From the NCBI RefSeq assembly GCF_029407905.1, contig NC_073627.1, positions 156,803,697 through 156,867,696 of the forward strand: a stretch of DNA of 64,000 nt, given 5' to 3'. The translations under genes and the position numbers were made by a program. This DNA is from Bubalus kerabau (taxonomy: Eukaryota; Chordata; Mammalia; Artiodactyla; Bovidae). Positions within the stretch are counted from its first letter, which is position 1, and every line of letters starts with the position of its first letter. A model generated the notes under the pieces. It was not told the DNA's origin and did not search any database. It worked only from the letters and a program-made list of their open reading frames with translations. Shown here piece after piece: positions 47,073 through 58,893 of the stretch.

Positions 47073-47391
47073 AAAATTGTATGGAACCACAAAATACCCT
47101 GAATAGCCAAAACAGTCTTGAGAAAGAAGAAGAAAACTGGAAACATCACGCTTCCTGATTTTCTTTATCCATTACACAGCTATAATAATCAAAACAGTGT
47201 GGTACTGGCATATAAACAGACACACAGATCAATGGAACATATTAGAAACCCTAGAAATGAACCCATGCATAAATGGTGAATTAATTTCTGACAAGGAGCC
47301 AAGAATATACCATGGGGAAAGGAAAAGGACAGTCTTGTCAATAAACTGGACAACCACATACAAAAGAATGAAACAAGATTATTGTCTTAAA

Positions 47392-47590
47392 TGAAGTCGC
47401 TCAGTCGCGTCCGACTCCTTGTGACCCCATGGACTGTAGCCTACAACACTCCTCCGTCCATGGGAGTATCTAGGCAAGAGTACTGGAGTGGGTTGTCATT
47501 TCCTTCTCCAGAGGATCTTCCCAACCCAGGGATTGAACCTGGGTCTCCCACATTGTAGGCAGATGCTTTACCATCTAAGCCACCAGGAAA
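47392..47590 (-). mobile_element. Bov-tA SINE with target duplication
   Basis: Reverse Bov-tA: gaagtcgctcagtcgcgtcc to ctaagccaccaggaaa. Duplications gtcttaaa lie at 47384-47391 and 47591-47598. Confidence 0.94.
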
Positions 47591-47843
47591 GTCTTAAACC
47601 ATGCACAAAAACCAACTCAAAATGGATTAAGGACTGAAATAAAGTCTGAAACCATAAAGCTCCTAGGAGAAACCATAGGAGATAATCTCCTTGACATTGG
47701 CTTGACAATGTTTTTTTGGATTTGACACCAAAAGCAAAGGTGATAAAAGCAAAAATAAATAAGAGGGGATCCATCAAACTAAAAAGCTTCCACAGCAAAG
47801 GAAAACCATTAACAAATAAAAAAGGCAACCTAAAGAATGGACA

Positions 47844-48045
47844 AAGGGACTTACCTGGTGGTCCAGGGTTTAAGGATCTGCCTTACAATGCAGGGGCCTC
47901 AGGTTCAATCCCTGGCTGGGGAACTAAGCGAGGGGCATAGTAAGGGGCAACTCAGCGCACATGCCACAGTGAAAGATTCCACATGCTGCAATGAAGAGCC
48001 CACAAGCCACAACTGAGACCCAATGCAGCCAAATAAATAAATATT
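47844..48045 (+). mobile_element. CHR-type tRNA-Glu SINE
   Basis: Head gggacttacctggtggtcca, stretch gttcaatccctggctgggga, tail aaataaataaatatttac. The flanking L1 words aatggacaaa and aataggacaaa suggest an imperfect target duplication. Confidence 0.87.
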
Positions 48046-48476
48046 TACCAAAAGAAAATAGGACAAAATATTTACAAATTATATATCTGATGAAGGGTTA
48101 ATATGCAAAATATATATTAATAAAACACTCACATGATTCAATAGCAAAAAAAACATCTGATTGAAAAATGGGCAGAGGACCTGGATTTTTTTCAAAGAAG
48201 ACATATAAATGGCCAACAGGTACATGAAAAGGTGCTCAGCCTCATCAGGGAAGTGCAGGTCAAAATCATAAATAATATATTACCTCATAGCTGTTAGAAC
48301 GACTGTCATCAAAAAGACAGGAGCTACCATATATTAGCAAGGATGTGGAGAAAAGGGAACATTTGTGGACTATTGATAGGAAAGTTAATTAATGCAGCCA
48401 CTGTGGAAAACAGTATGGAAGTTCCTAAAAAAATTGAAAGGACTACCATATGATCTAAGCAACTCTACTTCTGGGT

Positions 48477-48929
48477 TCAGTTCAGTTCAGTTCAGTTACT
48501 CAGTCGTGTCCGACTCTTTGCAACCCCATGAATTGCAGCACGCCAGGCCTCTCTGTCCATCACCAACTCCCAGAGTTCACTCAAACTCATGTCCATCGAG
48601 TCGGTGATGCCATCCAGCCATCTCATCCTCTGTCATCCCCTTCTCCTCCTGCCCCCAATCCCTCCCAGCATCAGAATCTTTTCCAGTGAGTCAACTCTTC
48701 ACATGGGGTGGCCAAAGCATTGGAGTTTCAGCTTTAGCATCATTCCTTCCAAAGAACACCCAGGACTGATCTCCTTTAGAATGGACTGGTTGGATCTCCT
48801 TGCAGTCCAAGGGACTCTCAAGAGTCTTCTTCAACACCACAGTTCAAAAGCATCAATTCTTCAGCACTCAGCTTTCTTCACAGTCCAACTCTCACATCCT
48901 TACATGACCACTGGAAAAACCATAGCCTT
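48477..48929 (-). mobile_element. BovB LINE 3' end, 453 bp, with perfect target duplication
   Basis: Reverse BovB from tail (tcagttcagttcagttactc) to aaaaaccatagcc. Perfect 11-bp duplications tacttctgggt lie at 48466-48476 and 48930-48940 in L1. It carries the subtype with agcatcattccttccaaaga. Confidence 0.95.
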
Positions 48930-49104
48930 TACTTCTGGGTACATATCCGAAAGAAATGAAGTCAGTATCTCAAAGAGGTATCTACCTGCCCATGTTCACA
49001 GCAGCACTATTCACAATGGCCAAGATACAGAAACAAGCTAAATGTCCATCAACAGATGAATGGATAAAAGATGTGGAGGGGTGGGGTTGTGTGTATATGT
49101 GTAT

Positions 49105-49106
<2 letters not shown>

Positions 49107-49142
<36 letters not shown>
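49107..49142 (+). repeat. (TG)18 microsatellite
   Basis: Eighteen uninterrupted TG units, preceded by an impure TG/TA run and followed by (TA)n, inside L1. Likely length-polymorphic. Confidence 0.95.
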
Positions 49143-49153
<11 letters not shown>

Positions 49154-49825
49154 TATTCAACCATAAGAAAGAAAAATGAAGCTATTTAGAACAATATGGG
49201 TGGACCTTAAGGGCTTTATGCTAAGTGAAATAACCCAGACAAAAACAAAGACTGCATGGTATCACATATATGAGGAATTTTAAGGAAAACAAAGTCAAAC
49301 TTCTAGCAATCAAGAGTAACAAAGTGGTTGTCAGGGGCTGAAGCCTGCCGGAGCTTGGCAGCAGAGAGCTTAAAGAAAGGGTACAAACTTTCAATTCTAG
49401 CATGTCTACATTCTGAATAGCTAATGTAGAACATAATGAGTACAGTTAACAATACTGTATTGTGTAATTGAAATTTGCTGAGAGTAGAACTTAAATGTTC
49501 TCTCTCTATCACACACACATATATACGCACATGCACATATACACAAGTAAATATAAGAGATGATAGACGTGTTAATTAAGTAAACGGAGGACATTCTTTC
49601 ACAGTGTTTATGAATATCAACATCACTCCAATGTACAGTTTAAATATTCAGTTTTACCTCCATGAAGCTGAAAAAATTTTAAATGCCTAAGACCCCTGAA
49701 GAAAGCAAGGCATGATCTGCCCATGCCTTCATCCCCAAAGACTTTTAATTATTCTTTTTATTTATTTGCTCCCAATAACAGTATCATTCTTTTATTTTCT
49801 CAAAAATGCAAAGACATATACTCAG

Positions 49826-49942
49826 GTCCTTTGCACATACTGATCCTTCTTCTTTAAATGCTTTCATCTCACTTATCTTTTTAATCCATTCATATCCTGC
49901 AATATTCAGCTCAAATATCACTTCAAGAAACCTTCCTGGATT
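49826..49942 (+). mobile_element. L2 LINE fragment
   Basis: aggtcctttgcacatactga, aatccattcatatcctgcaa, attcagctcaaatatcactt and aagaaaccttcctggattc reproduce a well-conserved L2 3' stretch. Confidence 0.7.
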
Positions 49943-49944
49943 CA

Positions 49945-50345
49945 ACAGGAAATTTACAATGTCTGACTTGCAATCAAAGATACCAGACATGTATGGAAGC
50001 AAGAAAATAGGCCCCGTAATTAGGGTAAAAAAAATCAACCAAGTGAAATTGACTTCAGTGTCAGAATTAGCAGACAAGAATATTAATTGTTGTAATGTAT
50101 TCCAAATGTTCAAGAAGTTAACTAAAGATACAAAAATATTTTTAAAGAACCAAATCAAACTTTCTAAATGAAAGCTAGGATTCTGTGATGAAAAATTACT
50201 GGAATAGATGAGTGGAAACTAGGTTTTGGAAAAGAAACGTGAATATGTAGCAATAGAAACTATTCAAAATGAAACAAAAGAAAGAAATAATTTAAAAGAA
50301 AAGAGCATCCATGGGTAGTTGGGCACATTCAATGAACCTTCATGT
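49945..50345 (+). mobile_element. Old L1M LINE, ORF1-region fragment
   Basis: ggaaatttacaatgtctgac, gtgaaattgacttcagtgtc, gaattagcagacaagaatat, aatgtattccaaatgttcaa and gcaatagaaactattcaaaa are in L1M ORF1 order, with an internal deletion near 50220. A short reverse L1-like stretch may follow at 50385-50470. Confidence 0.65.
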
Positions 50346-50466
50346 TTCTTGTATGAAGAACTCATTAAGCCTATTTTGTGTGGGTTTACAGTTTCAAGTC
50401 TGGAAATTTTTCAGTCATTATTTCTTCAAACATTTTCTTTACTCTCCCAACTCTTTCTTTTCAGAG

Positions 50467-50566
50467 ACTATATATATACTTAAATATATATATATGTATG
50501 CATGTATATTATATACATATATTATACATTACATATTATATATTCATATATGTATATATTATTATT
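50467..50566. repeat. AT-rich low-complexity tract
   Basis: About 100 bp of mixed (TA)n, ATGTAT and TATACAT words that can fold back on themselves; it ends at the BovB tail. Confidence 0.85.
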
Positions 50567-50941
50567 GCTGTTGTTCTGTCACTCAGTCATGTCCAACTCT
50601 TTGCAACCCTATAGACTGCAGCACACCAGCTTTCCCTCTCCTTCACCATCTCCTAGAACCTGCTCCAACTCATGTCCATTGAGTCAGTGATGCCACCCAA
50701 CCAGCTCATCCTCTGTCGTCCCCTTCTCCTCCTGCTTTCAATCTTTCTTAGCATCAGGGACTTTTCTAACGAGTCAGCTCTTCATATTAGGTGGCCAAAG
50801 CATTGGAACTTCAGCTTCAGCATCAGTCCTTCTAATGAATATTCAGAATTGGTTTCCTTTAGGATTGACTGGTTTGATCTCCTTACAGTCCAAGGGACTC
50901 TCAAGAGTCTTCTCCAACACCACAGCTCAAAAGAATCAATA
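50567..50941 (-). mobile_element. BovB LINE 3' end, 375 bp
   Basis: Reverse BovB, older subtype (ctctccttcaccatctccta, agcatcagtccttctaatga) from tail to agctcaaaagaatcaata. Confidence 0.9.
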
Positions 50942-51439
50942 GTCTTATAATTTTCAAGGATACAGAAAGCAAGATGTAAAATCTCTAATGAAATTATAAA
51001 ATATTTTCTAATAATGTCTTAATTCAAAATATTCAGTTTTCGTCACTCTTATTTTGCTCAATACACAAAGCCAGTAACTGAGTCAACATAGCAAATAGAG
51101 GAAAGCATGTTGCAGAGGCCAGTTCTGTTCCTGAAGAGACAGGAAGGTTACATTTCTCGGTCTCCACTGCAATTAGGTTGAGACAGGTAACTGAGATCTG
51201 GCCAATGGAAGTTGGGTGAAAATTGGGTACTTCCTGGGGTGATTTTTTAAATATCTCTCATGGGCTTTGCTTACTTCATGTAGCTGCAAGGTACAGGAGG
51301 ACTGTCCAATCCATATTGTATGTGTGGTAAGAATATGTAATTTTTATTGTAAGTTACTGAGGTTTCAGGGTTTGTTACTGCAAAACAGTCTAAACTACCC
51401 TAACTTGGACAATGGAAAGCTACAATTTGACCATCTAAT
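50942..51439. other. No gene; includes an unassigned LTR-like stretch
   Basis: 51110-51412 ends with taagttactgaggtttcagg, gtttgttactgcaaaacagt and ctaaactaccctaac, the kind of 3' end found on several mammalian LTRs. The family is not assigned. Confidence 0.4.
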
Positions 51440-51545
51440 AAAGATAATAAAACTCTTAGAAGAACACATAAGTGTAAATATTCATGACCTTGGATTTGAC
51501 GCTGAATTCTTAGATATGATACCAAAAATATGAACAACATAATCA
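51440..51545 (+). mobile_element. L1 ORF2 fragment, about 105 bp
   Basis: ataaaactcttagaagaaca, cataagtgtaaatattcatg and accttggatttgacg match the late-ORF2 segment also seen near 6140-6180 and 9410-9450. Confidence 0.7.
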
Positions 51546-51639
51546 GGCAAATATAAACATTTGAGTTATGATATTAAGGAAATATAATCACCTTGTGTAA
51601 TAAAGATATTAAGTAAATGGTTTATTTTTAAAAGGTTTA

Positions 51640-51925
51640 TTTTTAAAAAAATACTCACTGAAATATTTACAAAAGCTATTATGTGACATCTGAAATTTGC
51701 TTCAAAAATAGTTCACAGTTTGGGACAGGCATGGGGAGACAGGTAGGCAGTAGGTGAAATAAGACTGGTCATGAGTTGGTATCTGTTGAAGCTGAGTGGT
51801 AACTACATGGAAGCTTACTATACAGTTCCCTCTACTTTTGTATAAGTCTAAATAAATAGTTTTAAAAAGTCTAATAAAAATAAGTCTAATAAAATAAGTC
51901 TAATAAAAAGTTTAAAAAAAAAAGG
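51640..51925 (+). mobile_element. Old L1M 3' end with small tandem repeat
   Basis: aggcatggggagacaggtag, actggtcatgagttggtatc, tgttgaagctgagtggtaac and actatacagttccctctact follow an L1M 3' UTR. The end has about four copies of (t)aagtctaataaa (51866-51912) and poly(A). Confidence 0.65.
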
Positions 51926-52165
51926 AAAGCTAGTGCTTCTGCCCAGGGCTCCCTCCCTAGAAAGGAACGTCCCCAGTGCAGACCCCCAGGGCTCCTACTC
52001 GAGCAGGTTGCCCGCTTCTTTCTGTGCCTCCTTACACAGCCTTATCTGAATGCCGGCAAGCCAGCATTTCCCTTATTTCCCTCTTCTGGTTTTGTGCATT
52101 TTTGATAGTCGCCGAAGCAGCCTCCAATCACACTGATTTGTCTGCCTGGAGAGTCTAAGTTATCT

Positions 52166-52413
52166 CCAGTACTCTTGCCTGGAAAATCCCATGGACGGAG
52201 GAGCCTGGTAGGCTGCAGTCCATGGGGTCGCTAAGAGTTGGACACGACTGAGCGACTTCACTTTCATTTTTCACTTTCATGCATTGGAGAAGGAAATGGC
52301 AACCCACTCCAGTGTTCTTGCCTGGAGAATCCCAGGGACGGGGGAGCCTGGTGGGCTGCCGTCTATGGGGTCGCACAGAGTCGGTCACGACTGAAGTGAC
52401 TTAGCAGCAGCAG
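52166..52413 (+). mobile_element. Bov-A2 dimeric SINE, 5'-truncated
   Basis: It starts within the first unit (ctccagtactcttgcctgga), continues through the linker ttcactttcatttttcactt and a complete second unit, and ends acttagcagcagcag. Confidence 0.95.
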
Positions 52414-52852
52414 ATGCATAAAGTATTGATTTTGTTAGTGCTTATTTACATAGTTATATAGGTTTGGAGTTATCTGCCCTCAACCAAGTTTTCCTATGAT
52501 CCCTCTGCGATTTTGAAAAAATGCAAGGTTTTTAGGAGAATACATATAGGGTGTTATAGCAGAACCAGCAGCATGTGCCTAGAATTTTTTCACAGAAATT
52601 AGGGGCAAACTTCAGTGTCAGCTATCACCTCGCCCTCACTCTCAGGCTGTGTCCCAGGAAAAGTTTGCTGTTTCAGAAGAAGTTGCAAAGGCTCAGCTGA
52701 TGTGGTTAGAAGTACCTAGTTCTCTTTCCTTGCTTCAGTCTTCAACTTGGACTAAATTTATTATGTGGTTGGAGCCAAAAGGAAACAATGAATTCGAACA
52801 AAATTCTGTTTCAATTTTTCAGTGGCAGGTCTTTGGTGGTCTCTCTCCTTCC
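52414..52852. other. No gene seen; low-copy noncoding DNA
   Basis: No family recognised. Frame 52649-52909 runs into BovB and is spurious. Confidence 0.5.
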
Positions 52853-53235
52853 CAGAGAACTGATGCTTTTGAACCATGGCATTGGAGAAGACCCTTGAGA
52901 GTCCCTTGAACTACAAGGAGATCCAACCAATCTATCCTCAAGAAAATCAGTCCTGAATATTCATTGGAAGGACTGATGTTGAAGCTGAAATTCCAATACT
53001 TTGGCCACCTGATACGAAGAATATACTCATTGGAAAAGACCCTGATGCTGGGAAAGATTGAACGCAGAAGGAGAAGGGGACGACGAAGGATGAGATGGTT
53101 GGATGACATCACCAACTCAACAAACATGTGTTTGAGTAAGCTCTGGGAGTTGGTGATGGACAGAGAGGCCTGGCAAGCTGCAGTCCATGGGGTCGCAAAG
53201 AATCGGACACAACTGAGCAACTTAACTGAACTGAA
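52853..53235 (+). mobile_element. BovB LINE 3' end, 383 bp, with target duplication
   Basis: gatgcttttgaaccatggca to the tail aacttaactgaactgaa. Eight-bp duplications ctccttcc lie at 52845-52852 and 53236-53243. Confidence 0.9.
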
Positions 53236-53243
53236 CTCCTTCC

Positions 53244-53734
53244 TGGAATAGTATTCAAAAGCCCAACCATTCCTAACTGGACAGAAAAATGAAACAATAG
53301 TAGAAAGCTCTGGAGCCATGCTCTTGACCTGGTGAACCTGAATACCAGAAGTTTCTTGAGCATTGATTTTTTTTTTCCCCTAAGTGTCTGGTTAATCTCC
53401 ACCACATGCACCTCTGAAAATAAAGAGATGGCCAATTGGTTCATCTGATGACATTTGATGGCCAAAACTGATGACGTATTTCCCCAGCTTCTCATTGTCC
53501 ACAGTCCTGCTGAATCAACCAGGGGAGCTTCTGGTCAAGTGACCACAACTACGACCATCCAGAAATGAAGTTTCCGTCTTTGGACAAAGAGCTTGAAAGC
53601 TTACAAAGGTGAAGTGGAAGACAATGTCCATTACCCTCTTTCTGTGAACAGCTTAGACAAGTAGAAGTTACAAGTTGGTTATATAATTAATAAATGATTT
53701 GGAGAATTATATAGTTCTCAAATGAAACACCTTC
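53244..53734. other. No gene seen; low-copy noncoding DNA
   Basis: No repeat or coding family recognised. Confidence 0.5.
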
Positions 53735-54985
53735 ATATCATATGGTCCAACTCTATCATTTTCCAGATAAAGAAGCTGGACGCACACTGGAGCAAAAGGA
53801 CCTGTCCAAAGTCACATCGAAAAAGCAAGAGAGTTCCAGAAAAACATCTATTTCTGCTTTATTGACTATGCCAAAGCCTTTGACTATGTGGATCACAACA
53901 AACTGTGGAAAATTCTTCAAGAGATGGAAATACTAGATCACCTGACTTGCCTCCTGAGAAATCTGTATGCAGGTCAGGAAGCAACAGTTAGAACTGGACA
54001 TGGAACAACAGACTGGTTCCAAGTAGGAAAGAGAGTACGTCAAGGCTGTATATTGTCACCCTGCTTATTTAACTTAAATGCAGAGTACATCATGAGAAAT
54101 GCTGAGCTGGAAGAAGCACAAGCTGGAATCAAGATTGCTGGGAGAAATATCAATAATCTCAGATATGCAGATGACACCACCCTTATGGCAGAAAGTGAAG
54201 AACTAAAGAGCCTCTTCATGAAAGTGAAAGAGGAGAGTGAAAAAGTTGGCTTAAAGCTCAACATTCAGAAAACTAAGATCGTGGCATCCGGTCCCATCAC
54301 TTCATGGGAAATAGATGGGGAAACAGTGGCTGACTTTAATTTTTGGACTCCAAAAAAATAGATGGTGATTGTAGATGGTGATTGCAGCTATGAAATTAAA
54401 AGACACTTACTCTTTGGAAAAAAAGTTATGACCAACCTAGATAACATATTAAAAAGCAGAGACATTACTTTGTCAACAAAGGTCTGTCTAGTCAAAGCCA
54501 TAGTTTTTCCAGTAGTCATGTATGAATGTGAGAGTTGGACTATAAAGAAAGCTGAGCACCAAATAATTGATGCTTTTGAACTGTGGTGTTGGAGAAGACT
54601 CTTGAGAGTCCCTTGGACTGCAAGGAGATCCAACCAGTCCATCCTAAAGGAGATCAGTCCTGAATATTCATTGGAAGGACTGATGCTGAAGCTGAAACTC
54701 CAATACTTTGGCCCCCTGATGCAAAGAGCCGACTCATTTGAAAAGACTCTGATGCTGGGAAAGATTGAAGGTGGGAGGAGAAGGGGACGACAGAGGATGA
54801 GATGGCTGGATGGCATCACTGACTCGAAGGCCATGAGTTTGGGTAAACTCCGGGAGTAGGTGATGGACAGGGAAACCTGGCATGCTGCAGTCCATAGGGT
54901 CATAAAGAGTTGGACACGACTGAGCAACTGAACTGAACTGAAAGTCACAAAGCTGATCGGGGCAGGACTGAGACAAGAGACCCTG
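53735..54985 (-). mobile_element. MIR SINE split by BovB
   Basis: Left part 53735-53816 (atcattttccagataaagaa, gcaaaaggacctgtccaaag) and right part from 54941 (aaagtcacaaagctgatc) rejoin into a reverse MIR core across the BovB insertion. Confidence 0.6.
53817..54940 (+). mobile_element. BovB LINE, 1.12 kb 5'-truncated, with perfect target duplication
   Basis: It begins in the RT domain (ESSRKTSISALL in one frame), keeps [11 protein letters not shown] and YADD (54164-54175), and runs to the tail gcaactgaactgaactg. Two long frames, 53888-54361 (157 aa) and 54362-54859 (165 aa), cover most of it; they are separated by a lesion at 54340-54385 where gatggtgattg(t/c)a is locally duplicated. Nine-bp duplications aaagtcaca lie at 53808-53816 and 54941-54949. 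Confidence 0.95.
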
Positions 54986-55449
54986 TCAGGGTGCCATACA
55001 GCACACCTGAGGGACACCTGCCCCAGATCTGGAGCTGTTAGAGAAAAGTTCCCAGGGAAAGAGCACAGTGAAGCAGAATCCTGGGGGATGCAAGGGGATT
55101 AGCTGATGAAAGGGGAGAAGAAGTATTCCAAGGAGACAAGTCTGCAGCAGACCAGAGCTGAAAGAGAACATAGTGTCCAGCAGGCAGATGGATTTGCCAA
55201 GGAGCTGGGGAGTCAGGTAATTCCTAAAAGAATCTGGATTTGATCCTGAGGGTACAGAGAACCTCTGAGGACATTTCAGCCAGGACTCTCCACTCCAGGC
55301 TACATTTCACATAATGTTCCTCCCTCCCTCCACCTGCAGCTCAGCCTCCTGTGACACCAGTTCTAGACCAGGACAAGAGGTCTGCAGGAGCAGCAGACTG
55401 GGACAAGCTCTGGGTCCTTGGCCTTGTGGTCTGTCTCACTGTTGGAGTG
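54986..55449. other. No gene seen; low-copy noncoding DNA
   Basis: Purine-rich, GC-moderate sequence without recognised family. Confidence 0.5.
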
Positions 55450-55890
55450 TGATGGCTAAATATGTGTCAACTTGACTGGACCACAGGCGCCCAGGTATTC
55501 GGCTATACATCATTTCTGGAGGTGCCTATGAGGATATTTCCAGATGATATGAGCATTTAAATCTGTAGAGTACAAAAGCAGATTGCCCTCCTCAATATGG
55601 GTGGGCATCTTTGAATCCACTGAGGGCATGGAGAGAGTAAAAAGGCAGAGAAAGGGAGGAATCTCTGTCTCCTCTCTCTTTCTGTCTCTGTCTCTCTCTC
55701 TCTCTCTGCCTGACTGCTTGAGCTACCTCTCCTGGCAGTGATGTAAAAGCAAGAGACCATGGAACTTCTCATATGGAACTTCTCCATAGCCACCTGGGCC
55801 AAATCCCTATGATACACACCTATAAACACACACACACACACACACACACCCTATCGATTCCATTTCTTTGGATAAGCTCCACGGGGGAGG
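55450..55890 (+). mobile_element. MLT2-type ERV-L LTR with CT and CA expansions
   Basis: atgtgtcaacttgactggac, cgcccaggtattcggctata, gatatgagcatttaaatctg, gcagattgccctcctcaata, ctgcctgactgcttgagcta and gattccatttctttggataa are MLT2-like in order. A CT-rich run (55672-55709) and a (CA)12 run have expanded inside it. Confidence 0.65.
55826..55849 (+). repeat. (AC)12 microsatellite
   Basis: Twelve AC units within the MLT2-like LTR, in the place where related LTRs have a (TA)n run before the final ctattggttctgtttc-like block. Confidence 0.9.
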
Positions 55891-56495
55891 TTCGCTTCCT
55901 TATCTGGTTGTTTTGCTAGTAACTCTGTCACACAGCTTTAAGATCTTTGAAGCAGACGCTCATGCAATCAAAAGCTTAATGTCAGGCACTTACACTACAA
56001 TGTATGTGCTGTATATAATAGCTTATATGCAGGCTTAGAAAGACGACTGGAAGGTCATCTATTAAAATGGTATATTTGGGTGGTTGTAGGTTTACAGCTG
56101 ATTTTTAAATATCCTGTCATCAAATTTTGATAAATCTGCAACAGTTTTAGAATCAGAAAGACTTAATATAGAAAATGTTTATAACTTCAATCCTAAAGAA
56201 AATCATGTTGCAGTTAAGTTTATTTTAAGGAGAAAGTTGACCATGACATTATCTTCATTCCATAAAGATTCAATGAGAGGGTAATGACCATAAAAATGTA
56301 GCTATGTCTAAATACTAGCCGGATGGTTGGTATCACAAGCTGGTGCTTTTCCAAAATATTCCTGAAAACTGGGCTGGGAACCAGGGCTTGGTGAAAAGAA
56401 AATGTTTATCTTTTAGAGGGTTCTTATTCCAAATAAAGGCTTTAATTTATAAAAAGGACATTATAAAAATTTACATTATCATTTTAAGCCATAGT
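55891..56495. other. No gene seen; A/T-rich low-copy DNA
   Basis: No repeat or coding family recognised. Confidence 0.5.
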
Positions 56496-56507
56496 GTCTT
56501 GATAAAT

Positions 56508-56775
56508 CGGAGAAGGCGATGGCACCCCACTCCAGTACTCTTGCCTGGAAAATCCCATGGATGGAGGAGCCTGGTAGGCTGCAGTCCATGGGGTTGCTAA
56601 GAGTCGGACACGACTGAGCGACTTCACTTTCACTTTTCACTTTCATGCATTGGAGAAGGAAATGGCAACCCACTCCAGTGTTCTTGCCTGGAGAATCCCA
56701 GGGACGGGGGAGCCTGGTGGGCTACTGTCTATGGGGTCGCACAGAGTCAGACACGACTGAAGTGACTTAGCTGCA
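56508..56775 (+). mobile_element. Bov-A2 dimeric SINE with perfect 12-bp target duplication
   Basis: Complete dimer from cggagaaggcgatggcaccc to gaagtgacttagctgca. Duplications gtcttgataaat lie at 56496-56507 and 56776-56787. Close to consensus, so probably young. Confidence 0.97.
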
Positions 56776-56787
56776 GTCTTGATAAAT

Positions 56788-57630
56788 ATATTCATATTTT
56801 CTGAGAGAATGGTTCTATTTTATAATCAATTTTTTAAAACTAGCATGGGAAAATAAGATTTTGAGGCACATGAAAATATCATTGATAGACAACAGTGCAG
56901 CAATTTGATTTTTCAGTCTCCTAGGCAGGGATGGGCCAGGGGCATTTTAAAATGGATAAATATCCACAATGAGGTTGCTACTCCCACTCCGGACTTCTTT
57001 GACCACTCTGCAACAGCTTCAGGGAATCCGTTGAAACTGATCCCTGAACCCAGTGAGACTACATGGAAGGCTGGCCTCTTCTGGGAACACACAAGGAACT
57101 CTGGACCTGCTTCTTTCTCAGCAAGTTGATGGTGAAGGTCTATGAGGCAAACTCCAGGGGTGCTCCCTTCCTTCTTCTTCCTTCCTGTCCGTGTTATTTC
57201 TCTAGCTCTTTCTGTCTTTCCAATTCTATTACCTCTTACTACTAGAATCTGCAGGGGCAAAATGATGTAGAATATTGGGTCATGAATTTTTGGAACTGGA
57301 AGGAGAAATATCTAAATTGCCCAAATAATTGAGCCATGAGCAGGTTACTTGGGTTTCAGTGATTAGATAATTGCCCCAGTGCTTCCCTTGTGGATAAGTA
57401 TGGTCTAGCCATCCTTGGGGAGACACTAGCATCCTATGAAGGGGTTCATGAAGTCAAAGCTATTTTCATGATAACACTAAGAAGCTATTTGTCTTTCACT
57501 CTCATTCCCTCTGAGTGGTGGGATTTGCCAGGGGGTTACATGATGAGTGGAATCTCAGCAGACTAAATTCAGAATGATATAACTGTTTGATATGATACGA
57601 AAATCTAACTATTCTCTATTAAGGTAGAAG
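56788..57630. other. No gene seen; low-copy noncoding DNA
   Basis: No repeat or coding family recognised; overlapping frames at 56905-57129 (plus) and 56913-57260 (minus) have no domain. Confidence 0.5.
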
Positions 57631-57912
57631 TTAAAGACCCCCTTCATGGATGACAGCTTTGTTGTGGCAAAGGGGCTTGCATAATTCAATAAGCCATGAG
57701 CCATGTCGTGCAGGGCCACCCAAGATGGACGGGTCGTAGTGGAGAGTTCTGGCAAAACACAGTCTGCTAAAGGAGAAAATGGCAACCCACTCCAGAATTC
57801 ATGCCTGGAGAATCTCATTAACAGTATGAAAAGGCAAAGAGATATGACACCAGAAGATGAGCCCATCGGGTCGGAAGGCTTCCAAAATATTACTGGGGAA
57901 GAGCAGAGGGCA

Positions 57913-58127
57913 TTACTAATAGCTTCACTAGTGGCTCAGATGGTAAAGAATCTGCCTGCAATGCAGGAAACCTGGACTCTATCCTTGGGTTGGGAAGATC
58001 CCCTGGAGGAGAGATGGCAACCCACTCCAGTATTCTTGCCTGGAATATCCCCTGGACAGAGGAGCCTTGTGGGCTACAGTCCATGGAGTTGCAAAGAGTC
58101 AGACACGACTGAGCAACTAACCACACA
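57913..58127 (+). mobile_element. Bov-tA SINE inside BovB 5' UTR
   Basis: Head gcttcactagtggctcagat and unit to cgactgagcaactaaccaca. BovB text stops at attactaatagc and resumes at aagaaagaatgaagtggctg. Confidence 0.92.
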
Positions 58128-58644
58128 CAGCAAGAAAGAATGAAGTGGCTGGGCCAAAGCAGAAATGATGCTCAGTTGTGGATGTGTCTGGTGGTGAAAA
58201 TAAAGTCCGATGATGTAAAGAACAATATTGCATAGGAACCTGGAATGTTAGTCCATGAATCAAGGTAAACTGGACATGGTCAGGCAGGAGATAGCAAGAG
58301 TAAACACCGACATCTTAGGAACTAAAATGGATGGGAATGGGTGGATTTAATTCAGATGAACATTTTATCTACTACTGTGGGCAAGAATCTCTTAGAAAAA
58401 ATGGAGCAGCCCTCATAGTAAACAAAAGAGTCTGAAATGCAGTACTTGGGTGCAATCTCAAAAATGACAGAATGATCTCAGTTCATTTCCAAGGCAAGGC
58501 ATTCAACATTACAGTTATTCAACTTTATATTCTAACCACTGATGCTGAAGAAGCTTAAGTTGAATGGTTCTGTGAAGACCTACAACACCTTCTATAACTA
58601 ACACCAAAAAAGATGTCATTTTCACCGTAGTAGACTGGAATGCA

Positions 58645-58893
58645 GTACTCTTGCCCGGAAAATCCCATGGACAGAGGAGCCTGGTAGGCTGCAGTCCATG
58701 GAGTCGCTAAGGGTCGGACACGACTGAGCGACTTCCCTTTCACTTTTCACTTTCATGCATTGGAGAAGGAAATGGCAACCCACTCCAGTGTTCTTGCCTG
58801 GAGAATCCCAGGGACGGGGGAGCCTGGTGGGCTGCCCTCTATGGGGTCGCACAGAGTAGGACATGACTGAAGCGACTTAGCAGCAGCAACAGC
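58645..58893 (+). mobile_element. Bov-A2 dimeric SINE in BovB endonuclease region
   Basis: It starts at gtactcttgcccgg (5'-truncated first unit) and ends gcgacttagcagcagcaaca. Perfect 13-bp duplications agactggaatgca lie at 58632-58644 and 58894-58906. Confidence 0.96.

Larger units (their letters stand above)
47073..49675 (+). mobile_element. Older L1 LINE, late ORF2 to 3' end, with three insertions
   Basis: L1 pieces at 47073-47391, 47599-47843, 48046-48476 and 48941-49675 are collinear (tagccaaaacagtcttgaga, gaacccatgcataaatggtg, tggccaacaggtacatgaaa, actattcacaatggccaaga) and end with an L1MA-like 3' UTR. Inserted blocks are a Bov-tA, a CHR SINE and a BovB 3' end. A (TG)n expansion replaces part of the sequence near 49107. 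Confidence 0.87.

Noticed and set aside
53888..54859. Two adjoining BovB frames (157 and 165 aa) as a functional gene
   Set aside because: The insertion is 5'-truncated, lacks the endonuclease and early RT, and the frames are separated by a lesion.
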